Shown: positions 45,545 through 54,496, counted from the first letter of the stretch. The stretch is 64,000 nt of DNA from Jatrophihabitans_A lederbergiae (GCF_031845305.1 NZ_JAVREH010000010.1:69461-133460), one strand, 5' to 3'. Numbers and translations are program-made. The notes: generated by a model not told the origin, from the letters alone.

Positions 45545-46084
45545 TCAGCGCAGCGAGGCCGCCAGCTGCTCCAGCTCGGCCTGCGGCGCGCTGCCGGTCA
45601 CGACGACGGTGACCTTGCCGACCGTACGCCGCAACAGCCGCCGCGAATTCGCCGTCTGGTACTGCTGCCAGACCGCACCGGCGATGGTGGCCGTGCCGTC
45701 CACCGACAACGGGCCGTACTGCGCCGCGACGGCGTCCGGGGCGTCACCGCCCTCGAGGAATTCGGCGTACTGCCCGTTCGGGCTGACGTAGCCGATCCGG
45801 AAGGTCGCCGCGCTGTCCGGGCCGGCCGGGACGAACTCGGTGGACGTGGCACGCCAGTCGCTGGACAGCCCCGTCGGTGCCAGCAGCGGAAAGCCGGCCT
45901 GCTGTCGCGCGGTCGCGATCGGCCCCTTGGTGTCGACCACGTGGACCCCGTCGGACACCTGGCCCCGGGGCCACGTGAACAGCACCAGCAGACCGATGAC
46001 CACCAGCAACGGAACGAGTGCCCGCCACAGGTAGGCCGGTGTGCGCAGGCGTTGGCGATCGGAGGCGGTCAGCGGACGGGTCAC
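45545..46084 (-). CDS. DUF4245-like membrane-anchored protein
   Basis: 179 residues from the GTG at 46084 (VTRPLTASDRQRLRTP). One N-terminal helix (LVPLLVVIGLLVLFTW) anchors an extracytoplasmic domain with GFPLLAPTGLSSDWRATSTEF, FRIGYVSPNGQYAEFLEG and a C-terminal TVVVTGSAPQAELEQLAASL. The domain order and the position beside glpX and fum match the actinobacterial DUF4245 family (Rv1100-like). Function unknown. The frame remains open upstream to 47035, but that is antisense to glpX and is not used. Divergent from glpX. Confidence 0.82.
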   Translation of the reverse strand: MTRPLTASDRQRLRTPAYLWRALVPLLVVIGLLVLFTWPRGQVSDGVHVVDTKGPIATARQQAGFPLLAPTGLSSDWRATSTEFVPAGPDSAATFRIGYVSPNGQYAEFLEGGDAPDAVAAQYGPLSVDGTATIAGAVWQQYQTANSRRLLRRTVGKVTVVVTGSAPQAELEQLAASLR

Positions 46085-46204
46085 CCCACCATGGTGATCG
46101 GTGCCGGCCGCCGGCCACCAGCCGCCCCCGGCCGAGCGGCTAGGGTTCGACACGTCGCCGCACCCGTGCCGCGGCCTCGCGGACCTCGAGAAAGGCCCGG
46201 CCAG

Positions 46205-47269
46205 ATGAGCCGCAGCATCGAACCGTCCCAGCCCGCCGAGCCAGTTGGCGGCAGCGTGCCACCCGAACTGGCCGTCAGTCGGCAGGCCCCCGACCGCAAC
46301 CTCGCCCTTGAGCTGGTGCGGGTCACCGAGGCCGCCGCGATGGCCGCGGCCCGCTGGGTGGGCCGCGGCGACAAGAACGGTGGCGACGGCGCGGCAGTCG
46401 ACGCCATGCGCACGCTGATCGGCACCGTCTCGATGGACGGCGTGGTGGTCATCGGCGAGGGCGAGAAGGACCACGCCCCGATGCTCTACAACGGCGAGCG
46501 GGTCGGTGACGGCACCGGTCCGGAGTGTGACGTGGCGGTCGACCCTATCGACGGGACGACCCTGATGGCCAAGGGCATGTCGAACGCGATCGCGGTCATC
46601 GCCGTGGCGGAGCGCGGGTCGATGTTCGACCCGTCCGCCGTCTTCTACATGGAGAAGATCGCCACCGGTCCGGAGGCGGCCGACGTCATCGACATCACCG
46701 CGCCGGTGAAGGTCAACATCGCCAGGGTGGCCAAGGCCAAGGGCGGTAAACCCGAGGACGTCACGGTCGTCGTTCTGGACCGGCCCCGGCACGCCGAGCT
46801 GGTGGCCGCGGTGCGAGAGGCCGGCGCCCGGATCAAGTTCATCTCCGACGGCGATGTCGCCGGGGCGATCATGGCCGCTCGCGCCGGAACGGGTGTCGAC
46901 CTGCTCCTCGGCATCGGCGGCACCCCCGAGGGCATCATCGCGGCGGCCGCCATCAGCTGCATGGGCGGCGCGATCCAGGGCCGGTTGTGGCCGCAGGGCC
47001 CGGAGGAGAAGGAGCGTGCCCAGGCTGCCGGGCACGACCTGTCACGGGTGCTGACGACTCGGGACCTGGTGGCGGGTGAGGATGTCTTTTTCTGCGCGAC
47101 CGGCATCACCGACGGCGAGCTGGTGTCAGGGGTTCGCTACGACCGCGGCGCCGTCGCCACGTCATCGATGGTCATGCGGTCCAAATCGGGGACGATCCGC
47201 GTGGTCGAATCGTTGCACCAGTTGTCGAAGCTGCGCGCCTACGCCGCCGTCGACTTCGACCGCCACTAG
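46205..47269 (+). CDS. glpX: Class II fructose-1,6-bisphosphatase
   Basis: 354-residue gluconeogenic phosphatase, the main FBPase of actinobacteria. Metal and substrate motifs: GRGDKNGGDGAAVDAMR near residue 55, IGEGEKDHAPMLYNGE near 85, VDPIDGTTLMAKG near 113, DRPRHAELV near 193 and GIGGTPEGI near 235. The ATG at 46205 is preferred (AAAGG ten bases upstream); the frame is open further up but runs antisense through the DUF4245 gene. About 20 N-terminal residues precede the conserved core DRNLALELVRVTEAAA. Next comes the YbjQ-like gene, then fumC. Confidence 0.95.
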   Translation: MSRSIEPSQPAEPVGGSVPPELAVSRQAPDRNLALELVRVTEAAAMAAARWVGRGDKNGGDGAAVDAMRTLIGTVSMDGVVVIGEGEKDHAPMLYNGERVGDGTGPECDVAVDPIDGTTLMAKGMSNAIAVIAVAERGSMFDPSAVFYMEKIATGPEAADVIDITAPVKVNIARVAKAKGGKPEDVTVVVLDRPRHAELVAAVREAGARIKFISDGDVAGAIMAARAGTGVDLLLGIGGTPEGIIAAAAISCMGGAIQGRLWPQGPEEKERAQAAGHDLSRVLTTRDLVAGEDVFFCATGITDGELVSGVRYDRGAVATSSMVMRSKSGTIRVVESLHQLSKLRAYAAVDFDRH

Positions 47270-47307
47270 CCAGCAGCCCTTTCCGGCGGACCTCGGGAGA
47301 CAGCCAC

Positions 47308-47718
47308 ATGCTCTGCGTCACGATGAACGACATCCCCGGCTGGGAAATCCAGCGAGTCTGCGGCGAGGTGTTCGGGGTGACCGTCCGGTCCCGCAACGCC
47401 TTCTCCCAGATCGGCGCCAACTTCAAGTCGCTGGTCGGCGGCGAGCTCCAGGGCATGACCCGCAACGTGCTCGAGAGCCGCAACGAGGCGATGACCCGGC
47501 TGTTCGCCGAGGCGCAGGCCCGTGGCGGCAACGCCCTGATCGCGATGCGCTTCGACACCACCGAGCTCGGGCCCAACTGGACCGAGATCTGCGCCTACGC
47601 CACGGCTGTCGTCGCGGTGCCGGTGACGGAGGGAGCCAAGCAGACGGCGATGCAGTTGGGATACGGGCAGCCGCCGGTTGCCCAGCCGCCGGAGCAGAGT
47701 TACCAGCAGCCGTCCTGA
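47308..47718 (+). CDS. YbjQ/UPF0145 family protein
   Basis: 136 residues, start ATG at 47308 with GGGAG eight bases upstream. The core VCGEVFGVTVRSRNAFSQIGANFKSLVGGELQGMTRNVLESRNEAMTRL plus ARGGNALIAMRFDTTELG is the YbjQ pentamer-forming fold, sometimes called heavy-metal-binding because of size and pore, although metal binding is unproven. A Gln/Pro-rich tail (QPPVAQPPEQSYQQPS) is added. It sits between glpX and fumC; no pathway link is evident. Confidence 0.88.
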   Translation: MLCVTMNDIPGWEIQRVCGEVFGVTVRSRNAFSQIGANFKSLVGGELQGMTRNVLESRNEAMTRLFAEAQARGGNALIAMRFDTTELGPNWTEICAYATAVVAVPVTEGAKQTAMQLGYGQPPVAQPPEQSYQQPS

Positions 47719-47869
47719 GCGGGTCGTGAGGTTACTCCCGCCACACGGCCGGACGAATTGTCGGCGCCCGTGGATAGGCTGGCGAGGCTGTAACAGCCCA
47801 GTCCGAGCAAGCGTGTCCGAGAACAGTCGTCACGGCAGAGTTGCCGACGCCGCAGGGAGCGATCCGCAG

Positions 47870-49363
47870 ATGTACGAGCAGTCCAACGTTGAGTCCCGCA
47901 ACTTCGATGCCGACTCGTCCGCGAAGTTTCGGGTCGAGAAAGACTCGATGGGCGAGGTCCGGGTGCCGCTGAACGCCAAGTGGCGCGCGCAGACCCAGCG
48001 GGCGGTGCAGAACTTCCCGATCTCGGGCCAGCCGATCGAGCGTGAGCTGATAGCCGGACTCGCGCTGATCAAGGGCGCCGGTGCGAGGGTGCGTGCCAAG
48101 CGCGGGCTGTTGGATGCCACCAAGGCCGAGGCCATCGCGGCGGTCGCCGGCGAAGTCGCGCGCGGCGACTGGGACGCCGAGTTCCCGATCGACGTCTTCC
48201 AGACCGGGTCCGGCACGTCGTCGAACATGAACGCCAACGAGGTCCTCGCCTCTCTCGCCGCGGAGCGGCTCAACAATGCTGCCGCGGAGCGGCTCAATGA
48301 TGCCGCCGCGGAGCCGGCTGGTGAACGCTTCAACGTGCACCCGAACGACGACGTCAACGACCCGCTGTCGTCCAACGACCAGTTTCCCTCGGCCATTCAC
48401 GTCGCGGCGACCAAGGCGGTTGTGGTCGACCTGATCCCGTCCCTGCAGTACCTGGCGGCCGCGTTCGAGGCCAAGGCCGGCGAGTTCGCCACCGTCGTGA
48501 AGTCCGGCCGCACCCACCTCATGGACGCCACCCCGGTGACCCTCGGCCAGGAGTTCGCCGGCTATGCCGCACAACTGCGCTACGGCGTCGAGCGCCTGCA
48601 GGCTGCCGTTCCGCGAGTGGCCGAACTGCCCCTGGGCGGCACTGCGGTGGGCACCGGCATCAACGCCCCCGCCGGGTTCGCCGCCGAGGTCATCGCCCTG
48701 CTCGCCGCCGAAACGGGCCTGCCGCTGACCGAGGCCCGCAACCACTTCGAGGCTCAAGGCGCGCGGGACGCACTGGTCGAGCTGTCCGGAGCGCTGCGGA
48801 CGATCGCCGTCAGCATGAACAAGATCAGCAACGACATCCGGTGGATGGGCTCCGGTCCGCGGACCGGCCTGACCGAGCTGTTCCTGCCGGACCTGCAGCC
48901 GGGCTCCTCCATCATGCCGGGCAAGGTCAACCCGGTCCTGTGCGAGGCGGTATGCCAGGTCGTGGCCCAGGTCATCGGCAATGACGCGGCCGTGGCGTTC
49001 GCCGGCGCGTCCGGCAACTTCGAGCTCAACGTCATGCTGCCGGTGCTGGCACGCAACGTCCTCGAGTCGGTCCGGCTCATCGCCAACGTCAGCAGGGTGT
49101 TCGCCGACAAGTGCGTCTCGGGCATCGAGGCCAACGCCGAGCGCTGCCGGGAGTACGCCGAGTCCTCGCCGTCCATCGTCACGCCGCTCAACCACTACGT
49201 CGGCTACGACGAGGCGGCCAAGATCGCGAAGCAGTCCCTGGCCGAGCGCAAGACGATCCGCGAGGTGGTGCTGGAGCGGGGCCACGTGCGATCCGGCGCG
49301 ATCACCGAAGAGAAGCTGGACGAGGTGCTCGACGTGCTCTCGATGACGCGTCCGGCAGAGTAG
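47870..49363 (+). CDS. fumC: Class II fumarate hydratase with an internal tandem duplication
   Basis: 497-residue iron-independent fumarase of the TCA cycle, homotetrameric. Signatures: MGEVRVPLNAKWRAQTQRAVQNF near residue 27, TGSGTSSNMNANEVLASLA near 110, VHPNDDVNDPLSSND near 158, SGRTHLMDATPVTLGQEF near 212 and GSSIMPGKVNPVLCE near 345. The region between NEVLASLA and VHPNDDVN is longer than usual: AAERLN-NA and AAERLN-DA repeats (24-bp tandem repeat) followed by AAEPAGERFN. It lies near the subunit surface loop before the active-site segment and keeps the frame. The usual SQSSND reads PLSSND here. Start ATG 47870 has AGGGAG ten bases upstream. Confidence 0.93.
   Translation: MYEQSNVESRNFDADSSAKFRVEKDSMGEVRVPLNAKWRAQTQRAVQNFPISGQPIERELIAGLALIKGAGARVRAKRGLLDATKAEAIAAVAGEVARGDWDAEFPIDVFQTGSGTSSNMNANEVLASLAAERLNNAAAERLNDAAAEPAGERFNVHPNDDVNDPLSSNDQFPSAIHVAATKAVVVDLIPSLQYLAAAFEAKAGEFATVVKSGRTHLMDATPVTLGQEFAGYAAQLRYGVERLQAAVPRVAELPLGGTAVGTGINAPAGFAAEVIALLAAETGLPLTEARNHFEAQGARDALVELSGALRTIAVSMNKISNDIRWMGSGPRTGLTELFLPDLQPGSSIMPGKVNPVLCEAVCQVVAQVIGNDAAVAFAGASGNFELNVMLPVLARNVLESVRLIANVSRVFADKCVSGIEANAERCREYAESSPSIVTPLNHYVGYDEAAKIAKQSLAERKTIREVVLERGHVRSGAITEEKLDEVLDVLSMTRPAE
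48257..48304 (+). repeat. 24-bp tandem duplication in fumC
   Basis: gccgcggagcggctcaacaatgct-type unit at 48257-48280 is repeated at 48281-48304 with three base differences, and its first nine bases (gccgcggag) recur at 48305-48313. Each unit encodes AAERLNxA. The changes suggest it is not brand new. Confidence 0.85.
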
Positions 49364-49365
49364 CC

Positions 49366-49920
49366 GTGCGGGTCCTCGACGGCATCGACGCCAAGCTGGC
49401 CCGGCGGATCGCGAAGCAGCCGGTGTTCTTCGTGGCTACCGCGCCGCTGACTGGCGACGGGCACGTCAACGTCTCGCCGAAGGGCATGGCGGGCACCTTC
49501 GCCGTACTGGACCAGTACCGGATCGGCTACCTGGACTACTTCGGCTCGGGTGCTGAAACCATCGCCCATCTGCGCGAGAACGCCCGCATCACGCTCATGT
49601 TCGCCGCGTTTCAGGGCCGTCCGAACATCGTCCGGCTGTACGGCCGCGGCCGTGTCGTATTACCCGAGGACGCCGAGTTCGACGAGCTCCGGACGTCCTT
49701 CGGCAAGGAGCAGTCGACCGGCCAGCGGGCGATCGTGGTGGTGGAGCTCGACCGGGTGCAGGACTCGTGCGGGTACGCGGTTCCGCTGATGGACTTCGTC
49801 GCGGACCGGACGGTGCTGGACCTGTACATGGAGAAGAAGGGCCCCGAGCCGTTCGAGAACAACGGTGACGGCCGCAACGCCAAGTCCATCGACGGGCTGC
49901 CAGCACTGCCCAAGACGTGA
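49366..49920 (+). CDS. Pyridoxamine 5'-phosphate oxidase-like flavin/F420-binding protein
   Basis: 184 residues of the split-barrel PNPOx-like superfamily. Motifs: QPVFFVATAPLTGDGHVNVSPKG near residue 17, DYFGSGAETIAHLRENARITLMFAAFQGRPNIVRLYGRG near 55-95, then RAIVVVELDRVQDSCGYAVPLMDF. The SGAET-N-RI-LMF pattern belongs to the general-stress/FMN-binding type. The GTG at 49366 is two bases after the fumC stop, so it is cotranscribed. Exact substrate unknown. It converges with phoH2. Confidence 0.85.
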   Translation: MRVLDGIDAKLARRIAKQPVFFVATAPLTGDGHVNVSPKGMAGTFAVLDQYRIGYLDYFGSGAETIAHLRENARITLMFAAFQGRPNIVRLYGRGRVVLPEDAEFDELRTSFGKEQSTGQRAIVVVELDRVQDSCGYAVPLMDFVADRTVLDLYMEKKGPEPFENNGDGRNAKSIDGLPALPKT

Positions 49921-49950
49921 CGGGCAGCCCCGGTCTGAATCGTCAGCGGG

Positions 49951-51339
49951 CTAGATCACGACGTCCTCGAGCAGCTCCGTGACCAGCGCCGCGATGGGTG
50001 AGCGCTCGGACCGGGTCAAGGTGACGTGGGCGAACAGCGGGTGCCCGCGCAGCGCCTCGATGACGGCCGCCACCCCGTCATGCCGGCCGACTCGCAGGTT
50101 GTCGCGCTGCGCGACGTCGTGGGTGAGCACCACCCGCGAACCCTGGCCAATCCGGGACAGCACCGTCAGCAGCACATTGCGTTCCAGGGACTGGGCCTCG
50201 TCCACGATCACGAACGCGTCGTGCAGCGACCGGCCGCGGATGTGGGTCAGCGGCAGCACCTCGACCATGCCGCGGTCCATCACCTCGTCCATCACGTCCT
50301 TGCTGACGAGTGCGCCGAGGGTGTCGAACACCGCCTGTGCCCACGGCGCCATCTTCTCATTCTCGCTGCCAGGCAGGTAACCCAGGTCCTGGCCGCCGAC
50401 GGCATACAACGGCCGGAAGACCACGACCTTCTTGTGCGCGCGTCGCTCCATCACGGCGTCGAGCCCGGCGCACAGCGCCAGCGCCGACTTCCCGGTGCCC
50501 GCGCGGCCCCCGAGCGAGACGATGCCGACGTCGGGGTCCAGCAGCAGGTCCAGCGCGATCCGCTGCTCAGCTGAGCGCCCGTGCAGCCCGAAGGCTTCGC
50601 GGTCACCGCGCACCAGCCGCAGCTCCTTGTCCGGCGTGACCCTGGCCAGTGCCGAGCCGCGGCTGGAGTGCAGCACGATGCCGGTGTGGCACGGCATCCC
50701 CGCCACCGCGAGCAGCTCGTCCGACTCGGTCAGCTCAACCCGGTCGCTGGAGTAGAGCGCGTCGATCACGTCGCTGGAAACGTCCAGCTCGGTCATCCCC
50801 ATCCAGCCGGAGTCGATCGCCGGGTGCACCCGGTACTCGTCGGCGGCCAGCCCAACCGCCGCCGCCTTCACCCGCAGCGGCATGTCCTTGGACACCAGCG
50901 TGACGTCGCGGCCCTCGTTCGCCAGGTTCAGCGCGACGGCGAGGATCCGGGAGTCGTTGCTCTCGACCCGAAAGCCGGCGGGCAGTGACGACAGATCGCA
51001 ATGATTGAGCTCGACGTGCAGGCTGCCACCGTCTTCCCCGACGGGCACCGCTGAGTCGAGCCGTCCGTGCTTGATCCGAAGCTCGTCCAGGTTGCGCAGG
51101 GTCTGCCGAGCGAACCAGCCCAACTCCGGGTGGTGGCGCTTACCTTCCAGTTCGGTGATGACGACCAGCGGAAGCACCACCTCGTGCTCACCGAATCGCG
51201 TCAGCGCCCCGGGGTCCGACAGCAGGACCGAGGTGTCCAGGACGAACGTCTTCACCGGGGCTTTGGCCGTGACCGGCACGGGCCCTTCGCCCGCATCGGC
51301 GAGGTTGCTCTTGGCTGACGTGGCGCGAGCTGGGGTCAT
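49951..51339 (-). CDS. phoH2: PhoH2: PIN-domain plus PhoH ATPase RNA helicase/nuclease
   Basis: 462 residues. The N-terminal PIN RNase domain starts at FVLDTSVLLSDPGALTRF near residue 31, with further acidic residues in ELEGKRHHPELGWFAR and NDSRILAVALNLANEG. The C-terminal PhoH ATPase domain has Walker A GRAGTGKSALALCAGLDA near 285 and Walker B FVIVDEAQSLERNVLLTVLSR near 383. Actinobacterial PhoH2 unwinds and cuts RNA. ATG 51339 has AGGAG six bases upstream; the upstream open frame to 51534 is discarded. The family's toxin-antitoxin partner PhoAT is not seen upstream. Confidence 0.94.
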   Translation of the reverse strand: MTPARATSAKSNLADAGEGPVPVTAKAPVKTFVLDTSVLLSDPGALTRFGEHEVVLPLVVITELEGKRHHPELGWFARQTLRNLDELRIKHGRLDSAVPVGEDGGSLHVELNHCDLSSLPAGFRVESNDSRILAVALNLANEGRDVTLVSKDMPLRVKAAAVGLAADEYRVHPAIDSGWMGMTELDVSSDVIDALYSSDRVELTESDELLAVAGMPCHTGIVLHSSRGSALARVTPDKELRLVRGDREAFGLHGRSAEQRIALDLLLDPDVGIVSLGGRAGTGKSALALCAGLDAVMERRAHKKVVVFRPLYAVGGQDLGYLPGSENEKMAPWAQAVFDTLGALVSKDVMDEVMDRGMVEVLPLTHIRGRSLHDAFVIVDEAQSLERNVLLTVLSRIGQGSRVVLTHDVAQRDNLRVGRHDGVAAVIEALRGHPLFAHVTLTRSERSPIAALVTELLEDVVI

Positions 51340-51619
51340 CTGACACTCCTGAGCGCTGGCACAACGGCTCGGATGCGGTACCGACACCGTTGGGTAGACG
51401 TGGCACCGACGCCTACCGCTGTTGAGGGTTCCGGTCGTCCCCATCGTACGGGGGCGATGCCGGCCCCCTCGCTGGTTGTCACCACCGTCAAGGGACCTCC
51501 TGAATGGGCCGATCGGGCCGGTCCACCTGGCCACAAGGTACGGCCGGCGCGATAGCCGAAACCGCCGCCACGCCGCATCTGTTAGGCAACCGTTAGGTTA
51601 ACTTCGGCCGTACACCGGC

Positions 51620-52396
51620 TCAGTTGCCGAAGCGGCGATGGCGCTCGGAGAAGTCACGCAGCGCACGCAGGAAGTCCACCCGGCGGAAGTCCGGCCACAG
51701 CGCGTCGCAGAAGTAGAACTCCGAATGTGCCGACTGCCACAGCAGGAACCCGGACAGTCGCTGCTCCCCCGACGTCCGGATCACCAGGTCGGGATCGGGC
51801 TGACCCTTGGTGTAGAGGTGGTCGGCGATGTGCTCGACATCGATCAGTTCGGCGAGCTCCTCGATCGAGGTTCCGGCCTGGGCGTGCTCCTGCAGCAGGG
51901 ACCGGACGGCGTCGGCGATCTCGCGCCGGCCGCCGTAGCCGATCGCGAGGTTCACCGTCATTCCGGTCTTGCCCGCGGAGCGCTCGGCGGCCGTCTTGAG
52001 CGCCTCGGCGGTGTCGGATGGCAGCGTGTCGAGGGCGCCCATGACGTTGAGCTGCCACGGCTGGTCGGCGGCGGACAGCTCGTCGGCGACATTGGCGATG
52101 ATCCGCAGCAGCGGGCCCACCTCGGTCGGGTCGCGGTGCAGGTTGTCGGTGGACAGCAGCCAGAGGGTGACGTGCTCGACGCCCGCCTCGGCGCACCAGC
52201 CCAGCAGGCTGTCGATGTGGTTCGCGCCCACCACGTGGCCGTGGTTGACGTCTTCCAGGCCGGCCGCCCGGGCCCATCGCCGGTTGCCGTCCAGCATCAC
52301 CGCGACGTGCCGCGGAACCGGCCGGCCGGCGAGCTGACGCAGCAGTCGACGCTCGTACAGGGAGTAAACGCCGGCTCGCAGATCCACGACGGGCAA
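51620..52396 (-). CDS. cis-prenyltransferase (short-chain Z-isoprenyl diphosphate synthase type)
   Basis: 258-residue UppS-fold enzyme condensing IPP with an allylic diphosphate. Region I: VAVMLDGNRRWARAAGL, with the catalytic Asp near residue 35. Region III: VNLAIGYGGRREIADAV. Region V: DPDLVIRTSGEQRLSGFLLWQSAHSEFYF, with the R-x5-RxSxF basic residues. By position next to hemolysin III and PhoH2 it corresponds to mycobacterial Rv1086, which makes the short C15 product for the decaprenyl phosphate carrier. A long-chain UppS role is also possible because sequence alone does not set chain length. Confidence 0.93.
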   Translation of the reverse strand: MPVVDLRAGVYSLYERRLLRQLAGRPVPRHVAVMLDGNRRWARAAGLEDVNHGHVVGANHIDSLLGWCAEAGVEHVTLWLLSTDNLHRDPTEVGPLLRIIANVADELSAADQPWQLNVMGALDTLPSDTAEALKTAAERSAGKTGMTVNLAIGYGGRREIADAVRSLLQEHAQAGTSIEELAELIDVEHIADHLYTKGQPDPDLVIRTSGEQRLSGFLLWQSAHSEFYFCDALWPDFRRVDFLRALRDFSERHRRFGN

Positions 52397-52515
52397 GCAT
52401 AGACCCGAAAACGGTGCTCGGCTCAGCGAACGGCCGTCCGGGTGGCCGTGCGCGTGGCCGTGCGGGTGGCGAGGACAGCTGGCGGTGCAACCTACGGTGG
52501 CGTAACTTCGACCGC

Positions 52516-53208
52516 ATGACGAGCCTCAGCCCGGCATCGCAGGAGTCCCCGCTGGCGGTGCTGGCGTCCGAACTCAAGCCCCGGGCACGCGGTTGGCTGC
52601 ATACCTATGCGGCGCTGATCTCGGTGGTCACCGGCATCACCCTGGTGGCGGTCGCCGCTGCCAGCCGCGGCGAGCGGGCGGCCTTGCCCACCACCATCTA
52701 CGCCGTGACGGTCACCCTGCTGTTCGGAACCTCGGCGATGTACCACCGCCGCGCGTGGGGACCTCGCGGTCGCGCCCTGATGAAGCGGCTCGATCACTCG
52801 ATGATCTTCGTGTTCATCGCCGGCAGCTACACCCCGTTCGCAGCGCTGACGCTGCCGCGGGCCTCGTCCGAGGCCGTGCTGGTGGTGGTCTGGACGGGCG
52901 CGGTCTTCGGCGTTCTCCTCAAGACGGCGTGGCCGGACGCGCCGCGACTGCTGTCGGTACCGCTCTACATAGCGCTCGGCTGGGTTGCCGTCTTCGTGCT
53001 GCCTGAACTGCTGCACAACTACGGGGTCGCCACCCTGGTGCTGATCGCTGCCGGCGGCCTGATCTATACCCTCGGCGCCCTGGCGTACGGCTTCAAGAAA
53101 CCCAACCCCTATCCGGGGACCTTCGGATTCCACGAGGTGTTCCACCTGTGCACGCTGGTCGCTGCCAGCTGCCACTACGTCGCGGTGTGGCTGGCCGTCT
53201 TCGCCTGA
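52516..53208 (+). CDS. Hemolysin III family (TrhA) membrane protein
   Basis: 230-residue seven-helix membrane protein of the PAQR/HlyIII superfamily. Key residues: RGWLHTYAALISVVTGITLVAVAA at the start, YHRRAWGPRGRALMKRLDHSMIFVFIAGSYTPFAAL near residue 75 (metal-binding His and Asp), and HEVFHLCTLVAASCHYVAVWL at the end, supplying the HxxxH pair. Family members bind zinc and are thought to act in membrane lipid homeostasis rather than haemolysis. Divergent from the prenyltransferase gene (119 bases) and convergent with the flavin oxidoreductase. Confidence 0.93.
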   Translation: MTSLSPASQESPLAVLASELKPRARGWLHTYAALISVVTGITLVAVAAASRGERAALPTTIYAVTVTLLFGTSAMYHRRAWGPRGRALMKRLDHSMIFVFIAGSYTPFAALTLPRASSEAVLVVVWTGAVFGVLLKTAWPDAPRLLSVPLYIALGWVAVFVLPELLHNYGVATLVLIAAGGLIYTLGALAYGFKKPNPYPGTFGFHEVFHLCTLVAASCHYVAVWLAVFA

Positions 53209-53232
53209 GCCGCGCCCCCAGCTCGGATTTAT

Positions 53233-54300
53233 CTACCGCCGGGGCTTGCCGCGCTCGTACTGGGGCGCCCAATACACCCGGTCGCCGAGAGCGTGCGCCG
53301 CGTGCTGCGGCCAGGACGGGTTGCGCAGCACGGCACGCGCCAGCAGCACGGCGTCGGCGGAACCCTCCAGCAGGATCTGTTCCGCCTGCTGCGGCTCCGT
53401 GATCAGCCCGACCGCGGCCACCGGCAGACCGCTCACCGTACGGATCTCGCGCGCGAACTGCACCTGGTACCCCGGGCCGACCACGATCTGCTGGTCGGGG
53501 CTGTTGCCACCGCTGGACACATCGATCAGGTCGACACCGCGCTCGACCAGCTGCCGTGACACCTCGGCCACCTCGTCCACCCGCAGGCCGCCGTCGACCC
53601 AGTCGGTCGCGCTGACCCGGACGAACAACGGGCGGTTCTCGGGCCACACTGCTCGCACCGCGTCGACGACCTCGAAGAGCAATCGGCTGCGGCCGGCCAG
53701 GTCACCGCCGTAGCCGTCCTCGCGCACATTCGACAGCGGCGACAGGAACTGGTGCAGCAGGTAGCCATGCGCGGCATGCAATTCGAGAACCTCGAAACCG
53801 GCCGCGTCCGCCCGCACCGCCGCCCGCGCCCAGGCCTGGGTCAGTTGCGCCAGCTCGGCCTCGCTCAGCTCGCGGGGAGCCGGCCAGTCGGCGTACCCGA
53901 CCGGCGACGCGCCAACGGTCGGCCAGCCTCCGTCGGCGACCGCGAGCGGGCCACCACCCTTCCAGGGCTGAGCCGTGGAGGCCTTGCGGCCGGCATGGGC
54001 CAGCTGGATTCCGGGCAACGCGCCCTGGGACCGGATGAAATCGGTGATCCGCCGGTAGTCCTTGGCCTGCTCGTCGGACCAGATGCCGGCGTCATAGGGC
54101 GAGATCCGGCCCTCCGGCGTCACCGCCGTCGCCTCGGTCAGGACCAGGCCGGCGCCGCCGCGCGCCAGGCTGCCGAGATGGACCAGGTGCCAGTCGGTCG
54201 GGTGCCCACCCTCGGAGGAGTACTGGCACATCGGCGCCACCCAGGCGCGGTTCCGGAACGTCGTGCCGCGCAGAGTCAGCGGCGAGAAGAGTGTGCTCAC
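53233..54300 (-). CDS. NADH:flavin oxidoreductase, Old Yellow Enzyme (YqjM/NamA class)
   Basis: 355-residue FMN-dependent ene-reductase. TIM-barrel markers: LRGTTFRNRAWVAPMCQYSSEGGHPTDWH near residue 9, where the Cys is the thermophilic-like OYE hallmark, LTEATAVTPEGRISPYDAGIW near 55, QLAHAGRKAS near 100 and ELHAAHGYLLHQFLSPLSN near 168, with the substrate His pair and a C-terminal Arg-rich VLLARAVLRNPSWP. The start is taken at the GTG at 54300 (VSTLFSPL), which begins the family core; a GTG six codons earlier is possible. A longer frame upstream is antisense to the GH16 promoter. Divergent from GH16. Confidence 0.93.
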   Translation of the reverse strand: MSTLFSPLTLRGTTFRNRAWVAPMCQYSSEGGHPTDWHLVHLGSLARGGAGLVLTEATAVTPEGRISPYDAGIWSDEQAKDYRRITDFIRSQGALPGIQLAHAGRKASTAQPWKGGGPLAVADGGWPTVGASPVGYADWPAPRELSEAELAQLTQAWARAAVRADAAGFEVLELHAAHGYLLHQFLSPLSNVREDGYGGDLAGRSRLLFEVVDAVRAVWPENRPLFVRVSATDWVDGGLRVDEVAEVSRQLVERGVDLIDVSSGGNSPDQQIVVGPGYQVQFAREIRTVSGLPVAAVGLITEPQQAEQILLEGSADAVLLARAVLRNPSWPQHAAHALGDRVYWAPQYERGKPRR

Positions 54301-54416
54301 GTACCGCTGCAACGCCACACCGTCCGAGCGTCTTCCAGGGCCGAGCACCGGCTTCGATCTCAGTCGGGTACGAGCAGGGGCTTCCCTCCCGGGTCCGACA
54401 ATGGTTATTATTTCGC

Positions 54417-54438
54417 CATGTGAGAGCGCTCTCACATG
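54417..54438 (+). promoter_or_regulatory. LacI-family (CebR-like) operator at the GH16 promoter
   Basis: A perfect 22-bp palindrome centred on GAGCGCTC; its core TGAGAGCGCTCTCA differs at one base pair per half from the Streptomyces CebR site TGGGAGCGCTCCCA. It starts five bases after a TATTAT -10-like element (54406-54411), where a repressor would block initiation. The GH16 ATG is 59 bases downstream. Confidence 0.8.
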
Positions 54439-54496
54439 CTTCTCCCCGGAAGCGTTGTTCTCCTCCGCTGGACCGAACCCGAAAGGCATTCCCACC

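Noticed and set aside
46085..47035. Upstream extension of the DUF4245-like gene
   Set aside because: This part is the mirror of glpX; the family N-terminus and membrane helix begin just after the GTG at 46084.
47732..49285. 517-codon minus-strand open frame
   Set aside because: Antisense to fumC; composition of a shadow frame.
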